The notes beneath the pieces were generated by a model. That model searched no databases and was not told the DNA's origin. It was given only the letters and a program-made list of their open reading frames with translations. From Hondaea fermentalgiana (lineage: Eukaryota > Sar > Bigyra > Thraustochytrida > Thraustochytriidae): a stretch of DNA of 64,000 bases. The stretch covers positions 200,054 through 264,053 of the forward strand of contig NPFB01000049.1 in NCBI GenBank assembly GCA_014084085.1, given 5' to 3'. Below, piece after piece: positions 56,478-64,000 of the stretch (positions are counted from its first letter, which is position 1; each line of letters opens with the position of its first letter). A program made the translations under genes and the position numbers.

Positions 56478-57524
56478 ATGACGGAGGGCCAAAAGCGCAA
56501 GGCGGTGACGGCGATGGACGAGATGTCCAAGGATGGCAAGTTTCAGCGGACCGAAAGTCAGTACAGAGCCTGGGTCAAGGCGGATGGCAGCACTGACTTC
56601 CCCGCGGAGAAGGATCGCTATGTCATCTACTACAGCTGGGCGTGCCCATGGGCGTGCCGTACGCTGGCCGTACGCGCCTTGCTCGGCCTCCAGGACGTTA
56701 TCGAGACGATTGCCGTCGAGCCCATTATGGCTCGCACCAAGCCCGACGATCCGGAGGATCAGCACATCGGCTGGTGGTTCTCTGACAAGCGCCCCGACAC
56801 CATTAACGGATGCAAGCACATTCGCGAGCTGTACGAAAAGGTCGACCCCCAGGGCAAGACCACCAAGTTCACCGTGCCCGTTCTTTTCGACAAGAAGCAG
56901 AACAAGATCGTCTCGAACGAATCGTCCGAGATCATTCGTATGCTCAAGGAATTCAACGAGTTCGCCGACAAGTCCGCGCCCTTTGCCGGCGTTGATCTCT
57001 ACCCTGAAGACCTCAAAAAGGAAATCGACGCCGTCAACGAATGGGTCTATCCCATGTACAATAACGGCGTGTACCGTTCGGGCTTTGCCACCTCGCAGGA
57101 GGCCTACAACGAGGCTGTCAAGGAGGTCTGGGAGGCTCTCGACCGTGCCGAGAAGATTCTTTCTGAGCAGCGGTACCTTGCTGGCGACCGCTTCACCGAG
57201 GCGGATGTCCGCTTCTTCGTGACCAGCGTTCGTTTTGACGAAATCTACGCTTCGCACTTTAAGTGCACGCGCCGCATTTCCGAGTCCTGCCCGCACGTAT
57301 TTGAGCACCTCAAGGAGATCCTGCAAATGCCTGGCGTGCGTGACACCGTGGATATTGATGATGCGCGCACGCATTACACATGCAGTCACAAAAAGATCAA
57401 CCCTTTCAGCATCATCCCGATCTCGCCCTTTCAAGCTTTCTCGGACAAGGACTTTCCCGAGTGCTGGTATGAGGTCCATATGAAGCCCCACAACCGCGAC
57501 GAGAAGTTTCCCGTCAAGAAATAA
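56478..57524 (+). CDS. Glutathionyl-hydroquinone reductase (Xi-class GST)
   Basis: 348 residues from ATG 56478 (MTEGQKRKAVTAMDEM). The thioredoxin-like half has the active site YSWACPWACRT (Cys56 is the expected catalytic Cys; family members usually have His where Cys60 is). WWFSDKRPDTINGCKHIRELYEKVDP, VPVLFDKK and SNESSEIIRML follow. The helical half has WVYPMYNNGVYRSGFATSQEAYN, AGDRFTEADVRFFVTSVRFD and the late NPFSIIPISP. Xi-class enzymes (ECM4/YqjG type) use glutathione to reduce glutathionyl-hydroquinones. The frame is open upstream to ATG 56310 (MLARGLGAAAAAA, then ARTARPSAAWARRALTS) and ATG 56082, so a longer form with an organellar presequence is possible. Confidence 0.92.
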   Translation: MTEGQKRKAVTAMDEMSKDGKFQRTESQYRAWVKADGSTDFPAEKDRYVIYYSWACPWACRTLAVRALLGLQDVIETIAVEPIMARTKPDDPEDQHIGWWFSDKRPDTINGCKHIRELYEKVDPQGKTTKFTVPVLFDKKQNKIVSNESSEIIRMLKEFNEFADKSAPFAGVDLYPEDLKKEIDAVNEWVYPMYNNGVYRSGFATSQEAYNEAVKEVWEALDRAEKILSEQRYLAGDRFTEADVRFFVTSVRFDEIYASHFKCTRRISESCPHVFEHLKEILQMPGVRDTVDIDDARTHYTCSHKKINPFSIIPISPFQAFSDKDFPECWYEVHMKPHNRDEKFPVKK

Positions 57525-58096
57525 TTTCTATGCTTCATGTTCTCTTTCGAACTTTCTTTCTCCTCGTCTGGCACTGATTTTGCATTCTCCGATTTTAAAA
57601 GTACGTCCCACTTTCGCTCAGCGCGGGCCCGCAGTGTGCACGAGCTTGAGTTTGAGCTTGGGCCTTCACAGAGATTCATTCCTTCGTTGACCATTCATTC
57701 ATCTGAATGAATAAAGTAGACACCTAGAAATGGTGTGCCTTGTCGATTGATTTAAGAGTGTGGGGCGAAGCGCAATGACTCGTCAAACAAAATTGACCTC
57801 GTTTCGTAAGAGTTTACCGAGGTCACTCACATCTAGTACCAAACAAACTCTTTGTTTTCTATAAAGCCTGGCAAGCCTCAGTTCCTTCGTGTCTTTCGCA
57901 CGCCTTACGGAATACCGTTACTCTCAACGACAATCGCGACCATCTACGATTTTTTGAAAAAATGACATTCACTTTGCGTTGTTCTAATTCTTGAGTTTAA
58001 TCTGAGCATTGCCTCCTACCGAGAGCAGCTTGCCCGTTTCCCTAGAGGCCTTCGCAATCTATAGAGGTGTACACGAACCCGGAACCATGCAGATTT
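57525..58096. other. Convergent 3' intergenic region
   Basis: 572 bp, AT-richer, between two stop codons. A short TGAATGAATAAA stretch lies near 57705-57716 and may include the reductase polyadenylation signal. No gene is seen. Confidence 0.55.
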
Positions 58097-61000
58097 TCAT
58101 AATCTGCATGAGCTCGATTGCACCAGGCGAAGGTAAGCTTTCGCGAGGAGAGTGCGCCTGGGCTGATCATCCGTCGTTTGAATGGCATTAAACATGAGAT
58201 CAACGAGCTCTTTGCGAGTGAGCTTGGCACTTCCTCCTTCCAAAGAGGCCGAATCTCCTCCGGCACCTACAGTGATGCTCTCTGGCATGGGTGCCCGCTC
58301 AATAATGTCTACAGTCTGGTCGAGCGCCAGAGGAAACACAGGCAGAGGAACTGCTTTGAGAGCCGCAAGAAGGATCCTCGCCAAGATGGCGCCATCCTGC
58401 TTGTACTTGGGGCGGCCAGCAATACGGTCGTCGAGAGCGAGCATAAAGCGTTGCAGACACATCAGTGCCAGAGGTTGTGCACGCTCATCGGGTTGGGCAG
58501 CGAGAGCAGACAAGGTTGACCCAATCGCAAACGAAAGAGTGCGTGTGGTGGTTGCATGCGGGTGCGCCTGGATTGATGCATCAATATAAGTTGGAACGAT
58601 CGCGAGTCCCAGTGGTGGCGGGTCGAGAGGATTTGCCTTGGCCAAAACGGCACTGTCCTGAGCGTCGGCATATGCGTGCAGCATGTCGGTGATCCATCGA
58701 TGAGCCCGCATGTTCAAATGCACGAACGGGTGCGCAACAGCAACATCGATCAGGAGAGAGACCAGCGAAGCGCTCGTGCGGACCTTGTCATGCAGCCACG
58801 CTTCACCTGTATCAAGGAGACACTCGAGACGACCAGCGAAAACCCAGTCAAAGAGTTGCTTGCGCGGATCGAGGACGTCCTTCGAGCTCCCCTTGGCAGG
58901 CTTTGCTCGCGGATCAGTGGACCAACGAATCCGGGGTGTCTGTCGTCCTGCCCGATTTTGTCCGAGCTCTCGCAATTTCAAGGCGGCGCCACCCTTGACG
59001 CCGTCGTTCTTGTCTATGTTCTCCTCCTCACCATTGTCTTCCTCATCGTCATACACCTCGTCGTCTCGAGTGCCAAGCAAGTCCATAAGGATCTGCGCGC
59101 CTCGGTCACCTTCCATTCGAAGCATGCGCTTAAGTAGATCCTCGAGGTCGACCGTGTCTTGAACTCTGACCTGAAAGGCATTTAAGCTCGCCATTGCATC
59201 CCAGATCAGCATCCAATCATCCGTGAGAGGGGCGGTTTTTGTGCCAATAATCACCACAGTCAGGTAGCCCATTTGGAGGAGCCGCGCGAGCTCAGCATGG
59301 GTACCAAGATCCACGGGAGGTGGCGAGCCGCCAGAGCCTGTGTCTCCCTCGCCTGCAGAAGAACCGTCACCGTCAGCAGAAGTCGCCGCGGCCTCTTCGC
59401 CCGTGCCATACAGCGCTAAAATCGTTCGTCTCGCAATGACGCCCGTGAGACCCTCGTCATCCCGACACAGACGGTGCACGTGCGTTGCAAAGGCGTGCAT
59501 ACGACGTGTTGCCCAGCTAGCCTGTGACCCAGAGAGCTTGCTCATCACAAGGGAGACCAGCTGCGGGGCAAGCTTGAAGATTTCTCGTTCGGTGAAACGC
59601 TGTGCACTGCGCGCGCGGGAGTCCACCGAGGTAGCATCCTCTGCAAGGAAGAAACCACCAAGGGCTTCGTTAAAGAGGCACTCCGCGACCGCCCATAACA
59701 TTGGGGAACTCCAGGAGAGCTGCGAATCCGCGTAGACGACAGCGCATCCGACGCCAGACGACATCACCATATCCTTCAATTGGGCGCTCTTCCGTGCAAG
59801 CCGGCGGAAAGCAGCCTCAAGGCCAGGTTGCGGACTCTTCTCCACATCATTGGCCCACGCATAGTCCGGAGCACCTCGCAAAAGCCCTGCTGCAAAAAAA
59901 GATGCGGCCACAGGCGCAAGTCCATGCCTTTCGATAGACATGTGCTCGATGACCTTGGCGATCGCTGGTGCGGTGGCGTCCTTCATGGGCTGAAAGGCTG
60001 CTGCCGGGCTGAAATGGCCATGGACAGCCCGTGCCAGGATCATGCCCTGGTCAATGCCGATATCAGTTGAGCGAGTCGAGCGCCAGAATTGAAGCACGGC
60101 GGTAATCACGTCTTCGCACTTGATGAAATGCAGGTTGACCTGCTGCATTTGGTCAAGGCCCTCCTTGGCGAAGCGGTTAATTTGCGCTGCGCGCGCGGCA
60201 AGCTCGGCGCAGGCCTCAAGAAGACCTTGAACGTCCTCATCAGCTGCGCCCTCGCTCGGTAGCTGAGCGTTTCGCAGGCCCTTTTGTAAGCTCAGCGAGC
60301 TAAAGGCGACACATGCCGCCGAGACTCGCGCGGGACGGCAACGGCAGAGACACGTGGCGAGAAGCATCAGAGCACGAGACCCAAAGCGAGCGGACGGAAC
60401 TGCACGGCTTTCTATTGTCGGCAAAAGCGCCACCATGGCATTCATGGCGCCTTGGAGAGCCCGTCCGGACGGCTCCGTGTCAGGGTCCACTTTCACGCTG
60501 TCAGCCTTGAGCTGTTTCGAGGGGATTGTACAAAGATGCGAAGGCACGAGGCTGACTTTTGCGCGCATTGCGGCCTGGAGAATTTCATCTTCTGTGAGAC
60601 CTTGTTGCTTGAGGAAGTCGACGCGGTCTTCAATCGGCGTGTCAGCTGTGTTGGGGTCCTTGAGGAAGCGCGCTCCACGGTCCACCATGTCCTCCCGCAC
60701 GTCGTCCTCAGGGCCTGTCGAAAGTCCTGCCTTTGCAAAAGCTGCCTCGATTTGCGCGTCGGACAATCCCTTGCTACGAAGGTAAGCCTTGCGCTCGCCA
60801 ATAGTAGCAGAGGCAGCCTGCTCATTCACCAGGAACTTCGCGGCTTGCTCCACGAGGAGGTCCTCTGCACCACTTCCGCCTGCACTCTTGACTGGCACCT
60901 TTGCTGATGTTGTCCCTCCTTCCGCAGGGCTTTCGGAGGGAAGAGGAGGCGGAGGCTGTCCAGCGAGTTCAAAGGCAGCTCGAACCTGTTCTTCGCTCAG

Positions 61001-63802
61001 TCCTTTATTGCGAAGAAAGCTTGCTCGGTCGGCCGGCGATGTATCAGCTGTCTTGCGATTTTTCAGAAATGATCGACCCTGGAGCACGAGGGGATCGAGT
61101 TCGGGTCGTTGTGGGCCTTCCTTGCTTGGGTCCAGCCCTGCGCGCTCAAAGGCTTGGTTAATTTGGGCCTCACTCAGGCCCTTGGACCGCAAAAACTCCT
61201 TGCGTTCAGCGAGGCTCGCGCTAGCTGCAGCCGGGCTCGTCAAAAACGCTGCGCCTTGCATGACTTTAGCGTCGACGCTGTCCCCGGCAGCGAGAATCTC
61301 TGCCTCTGTGGCCTCTAGTCCGGCAAGCGCAAGAGCCTGCTTAATTTGATCCGTGTCGAGTTTTTGAGACTCTCGAAGAAAACGAATGCGGTCAGCAAGT
61401 GGTGTGCGTACAGCGCGTGGACTGAGTAGAAAGCGCCGCGCGCGCTCAATGCGATCCTCTTGACGGCCGTCGAAAGCGCGTTCGATTTGTGAATCCGTAA
61501 GATTCTGCTTTTCACGCAAAAAGGTGCGCGCCTCTTCGGTGGGTCCCGCACGTGTAACAAAGACTTTGCCGATTTCCACCATATCTTGATCGAGTTTGTC
61601 TGCATCGAAATCGAGTCCAAGATCTGTGAAGACTGACGTGAGCTCGGTCTCGGACATACCCTGCTGTCGCAAGAAGAGAGCTTGCTTGGCCGCGTCGAGC
61701 GTTTCACCCTCTGAAACCTTGTCCATTTGCTCACGAAGAAAGCGCTCGGCACGCTCCATGCGTGCCTTGCTCTGGTCTTCGGGTGCTACATTTTTCATCT
61801 TGTCCGCAGCCCACGGAAGCCCGGCCACCGCAAAGGCGGTTTCAACTTCGTCCAAGCTGAGGCCCTTTCCCAGAAGGAAGCTCGCCTTCGCCTCTTCGTC
61901 GAGCTCTTGCGTCTTTGCATGCTGGAGGAAGCGCTCGCCCTGCCGAATCCGCCTTCTTGACTCAAGGTCATCCGCGTCGCTCTTCCGATCATCGCCTGCC
62001 CTCGAGGGGCTTGGGTTTTTGGCCGAAGAGGTCGAATTGGTACCATGCGCGTCACTCTCGTCGGCCCCTTCTTGCTCAGCATCAGTCTCGCCACCATCAC
62101 CACCATCCTTTGAAGAAGACAGGATCTGAGCACTTGTCGCGTTCATGGTAATACCACTTTTCACGAGGCCTACTTGGCGGCAGGCCTCTTCGATTTCGTC
62201 CTTGCTCAGACCTTTGGAGGACAAGTAGCTAATCTTCTCACGAAGGGGTCTCGACTGCGCACTGGGGTGCTGCAGGAACGCCACCGCCTTCTTCACGTTG
62301 GCACTGTTATTGGCGTTGCCCTCGCCGTCTGGCGCTGCGTACGTTGCCCCTGCCTTTTCGCAGGCAGCTTTGATTTCCGCCTCCGTGAGCGATTTTTGGC
62401 GAAGGAAAGCAAGCTTTTCTGCTGCAGGTTTGCCCTGCACGCTCTGATGCGTGAGAAAGGTGAATCCCTTTTGCACCATAGCTTCTCGAACAGGAGACGC
62501 AGCCGACTCGTTGTCGTCACCTTCGTTATCGTTGCTTGCAGCGGCTGCGACATCTTGCGTGGCGGCCACGCCGGGACTGCGGTGGTTTTGTTCTTGCGAC
62601 TTCGCCTCGGTTTTCTCGCGTGCGGAAGAGGGCGAAGAGGGCGTAGCAAACTCTTTGCGAAGATCGTCATCGAGGGTGACACCGGCGCGCTCGCAGGCTT
62701 TGGCCACTTCGGTTGCCGTCATGCCCTTGGACTTGAGAAATTCGAGACGCTCGCGCATCGTTTTCGCAGCCATCGACTTGTGATTGAGAAAAATGGCGCC
62801 ATTCTTGATCATGTCCTCGCGTGCAGCACGTTCATGGTACTCTTCAAGATTTTCAAGGTCTTCCGGCGTGGGCATCGGATTAACTTTGGCTACCTCGCAA
62901 GCACGCATCATTTCAGCTTTGGACAGGCCCTTGGACTGCAAGAAGCTAAGTTTCTCCTGCAACGTTTTCCCCTTGACGTCCTCCATAGTCAAGAAAGCTG
63001 CACCGTTGTCGACCATTTGCTTCCGTGTCGGTTCCGCGTATAGGAGGGAGCTCGGGGCCTCGATGCCGACCTGAGCACAGGCGATGCGGATCTCCGTACG
63101 ATTGAGGCCCTTTTCGAGGAGAAATTGCACCTTTTCATCGATGGAGCGGTCGCTGACCTGATCATCTTCGAGGAAGGTGACAGCGCTGTCGATGAGCTCG
63201 TCTCGGAGTGGATCAGGGACGGGAACACCATCTGCGGGAATGTAGGTCTGCAGATTTCGGGCCCAACCGTCGACAAGTCGCATGGCCTCCTCCTGGATGC
63301 GCTCCAATCGTCTCTCCTCGGCCCGCTGGCAGAGCGTGATGAGCCATTCCACATGCTCCAGATCGTAGACTTGTTTGGCCGTCTGCAAGGCGTCCAGGAC
63401 TTCCTCAAGCACGAGAATATCTTCGCCTTGCGAGACATCGTACAGCCTTCGCGCATGTTCTACGGGCTCTGTCTCTGCGAGGCTCTGCTGCTGCTGCTGC
63501 TGCTGCTCCTGCTGCGAAGCATTTGAACCTGGCTCGGTGCCCTCGTTGTCGTCCTCGTCGGCCATCGCCTCTGTGTACGGGTCCTGCACGGACACGCCAT
63601 AGCCGAGCTCGCGGCGGGACGGCTTGCGCGGTGTCCCCCTCGCCGCTGCCGGTCCGGGGCGGGCTTGGCCTCTTTGCCTCTTTCTCGACACGTGCGCTGC
63701 TGCGGCCGCAGCGGACGCGGGGGCGGAGGACCTAGCGGCCTCGTCGCCGTCGCTGGCGGTCTCGGCGTCGCGCGCCTCGCCGGCCTTCCCCTCGCCGGCC
63801 AT
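58097..63802 (-). CDS. Giant protein with about 13 tandem PEX14 N-terminal-like domains
   Basis: 1901 residues from ATG 63802 (MAGEGKAGEARDAE), one unbroken frame. The disordered N-terminus has a Gln run (about 97-106). A helical segment follows (115-190). Then come 13 units of about 47 residues, roughly at 200, 261, 329, 439, 501, 616, 681, 739, 782, 844, 903, 981 and 1036. Each has a first helix ending in xxFL and a second part FLxxKGLS with EIxxA following, the pattern of the PEX14 N-terminal domain that binds PEX5 WxxxF motifs and PEX19. The aromatic of the first helix is Phe in all 13; the second is Phe in 11 and Tyr in 2. Residues 1110-1901 are helical, possibly ARM-like, with an acidic insert, and match nothing I know. 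PEX14's usual membrane segment and coiled coil are absent. Confidence 0.85.
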   Translation of the reverse strand: MAGEGKAGEARDAETASDGDEAARSSAPASAAAAAAHVSRKRQRGQARPGPAAARGTPRKPSRRELGYGVSVQDPYTEAMADEDDNEGTEPGSNASQQEQQQQQQQSLAETEPVEHARRLYDVSQGEDILVLEEVLDALQTAKQVYDLEHVEWLITLCQRAEERRLERIQEEAMRLVDGWARNLQTYIPADGVPVPDPLRDELIDSAVTFLEDDQVSDRSIDEKVQFLLEKGLNRTEIRIACAQVGIEAPSSLLYAEPTRKQMVDNGAAFLTMEDVKGKTLQEKLSFLQSKGLSKAEMMRACEVAKVNPMPTPEDLENLEEYHERAAREDMIKNGAIFLNHKSMAAKTMRERLEFLKSKGMTATEVAKACERAGVTLDDDLRKEFATPSSPSSAREKTEAKSQEQNHRSPGVAATQDVAAAASNDNEGDDNESAASPVREAMVQKGFTFLTHQSVQGKPAAEKLAFLRQKSLTEAEIKAACEKAGATYAAPDGEGNANNSANVKKAVAFLQHPSAQSRPLREKISYLSSKGLSKDEIEEACRQVGLVKSGITMNATSAQILSSSKDGGDGGETDAEQEGADESDAHGTNSTSSAKNPSPSRAGDDRKSDADDLESRRRIRQGERFLQHAKTQELDEEAKASFLLGKGLSLDEVETAFAVAGLPWAADKMKNVAPEDQSKARMERAERFLREQMDKVSEGETLDAAKQALFLRQQGMSETELTSVFTDLGLDFDADKLDQDMVEIGKVFVTRAGPTEEARTFLREKQNLTDSQIERAFDGRQEDRIERARRFLLSPRAVRTPLADRIRFLRESQKLDTDQIKQALALAGLEATEAEILAAGDSVDAKVMQGAAFLTSPAAASASLAERKEFLRSKGLSEAQINQAFERAGLDPSKEGPQRPELDPLVLQGRSFLKNRKTADTSPADRASFLRNKGLSEEQVRAAFELAGQPPPPLPSESPAEGGTTSAKVPVKSAGGSGAEDLLVEQAAKFLVNEQAASATIGERKAYLRSKGLSDAQIEAAFAKAGLSTGPEDDVREDMVDRGARFLKDPNTADTPIEDRVDFLKQQGLTEDEILQAAMRAKVSLVPSHLCTIPSKQLKADSVKVDPDTEPSGRALQGAMNAMVALLPTIESRAVPSARFGSRALMLLATCLCRCRPARVSAACVAFSSLSLQKGLRNAQLPSEGAADEDVQGLLEACAELAARAAQINRFAKEGLDQMQQVNLHFIKCEDVITAVLQFWRSTRSTDIGIDQGMILARAVHGHFSPAAAFQPMKDATAPAIAKVIEHMSIERHGLAPVAASFFAAGLLRGAPDYAWANDVEKSPQPGLEAAFRRLARKSAQLKDMVMSSGVGCAVVYADSQLSWSSPMLWAVAECLFNEALGGFFLAEDATSVDSRARSAQRFTEREIFKLAPQLVSLVMSKLSGSQASWATRRMHAFATHVHRLCRDDEGLTGVIARRTILALYGTGEEAAATSADGDGSSAGEGDTGSGGSPPPVDLGTHAELARLLQMGYLTVVIIGTKTAPLTDDWMLIWDAMASLNAFQVRVQDTVDLEDLLKRMLRMEGDRGAQILMDLLGTRDDEVYDDEEDNGEEENIDKNDGVKGGAALKLRELGQNRAGRQTPRIRWSTDPRAKPAKGSSKDVLDPRKQLFDWVFAGRLECLLDTGEAWLHDKVRTSASLVSLLIDVAVAHPFVHLNMRAHRWITDMLHAYADAQDSAVLAKANPLDPPPLGLAIVPTYIDASIQAHPHATTTRTLSFAIGSTLSALAAQPDERAQPLALMCLQRFMLALDDRIAGRPKYKQDGAILARILLAALKAVPLPVFPLALDQTVDIIERAPMPESITVGAGGDSASLEGGSAKLTRKELVDLMFNAIQTTDDQPRRTLLAKAYLRLVQSSSCRL

Positions 63803-64000
63803 GGTCCCGGGTTTCCACGCCGGGACGACTCGACTCGAGTCGAGTCGAGTCGATGCGATGCGATGCGATGCGCCTGCCAGGTCGGCCGGTCGCGTCTCTC
63901 AGGGCCTCGCCCCTGCGCGGACGCCGCCGCGCTGGAGCTCGAGCTGCGCCGCGCCAAGCCGCGCCGAGCCGCGCCAAGCCGAGCCGTGCTGAGCCGCCGT
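63803..64000. promoter_or_regulatory. Upstream region of the PEX14-repeat gene, with palindrome and pentamer repeats
   Basis: A 22-bp perfect palindrome centred on CTCGAG (63826-63847) is followed by (GATGC)n to about 63872 and imperfect GCCGAGCC repeats to the window edge. It is the likely promoter/5' UTR, by position only. Confidence 0.45.

Noticed and set aside
58182..63992. Many frames of 60-290 codons opposite the PEX14-repeat gene
   Set aside because: Shadows of one long coding frame; repeated patterns in them reflect the repeats on the true strand.

Overview
The window looks like nuclear DNA of a GC-rich, intron-poor, flagellate protist. Most genes are single long ATG-to-stop frames on both strands. 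One gene (a UBE2K-type ubiquitin-conjugating enzyme) has a clear GT-AG intron. An IFT52 homologue shows the organism can build a cilium. Low-complexity acidic, poly-Ser, poly-Gln and Lys-rich tracts are frequent, and short tandem repeats sit just upstream of many starts. This style fits a thraustochytrid/labyrinthulid (stramenopile) best, but that placement is an inference. I saw no rRNA, tRNA, CRISPR array or intact transposon. One run of exactly 100 N (24559-24658) marks a scaffold gap.

Layout. 0-14.7 kb: an acidic protein start (-) cut by the window edge; a GlfB-C-like protein (-); UBE2K with its intron (+); CMC4 (-); a GRF-finger calpain (+); two adjacent hotdog thioesterase paralogues (-,-); an FHA/coiled-coil protein (+); a Churchill-domain protein (-). 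15-28.7 kb: a DUF1769-like protein (+) with a perfect 21-bp inverted repeat behind its stop; a possible PPP1R36-like protein (+); RRP7 (-); a large disordered Gln-rich protein with C-terminal membrane segments (+); a membrane-anchored tubulin-tyrosine-ligase-like protein (+); M18 aspartyl aminopeptidase (+). 28.7-33.6 kb is gene-poor and holds one secreted vWA-like protein, two diverged repeats on either side of it and possible gene remnants.

33.6-49 kb: a small Cys-rich membrane protein (+); a TPR/SKICH-like/UBE3D-like protein (+); a GIDE-like protein without RING (-); an ankyrin protein (+); a TauD-type dioxygenase (-); IFT52 (-) divergent from a large coiled-coil protein with SFI1-like FxxW motifs (+); and a Lys-rich-tailed protein (-). 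49-64 kb: an APE1/ExoIII-type AP endonuclease (-); a DUF3228-like protein (+); a kinesin-like protein with lost ATPase motifs (-); a glutathionyl-hydroquinone reductase (+); and a 1901-residue protein (-) carrying about 13 tandem copies of a PEX14 N-terminal-like domain, the most unusual object in the window.

The genes are mostly housekeeping or cytoskeletal and form no operons. Possible functional groupings are ubiquitin/proteolysis (UBE2K, UBE3D-like, GIDE-like, calpain, M18), cilium/cytoskeleton (IFT52, coiled-coil neighbour, kinesin-like, TTL-like) and DNA repair (AP endonuclease, FHA/SQ-TQ protein). Start codons were set at the first plausible ATG; several open frames extend further upstream only from a non-ATG codon.
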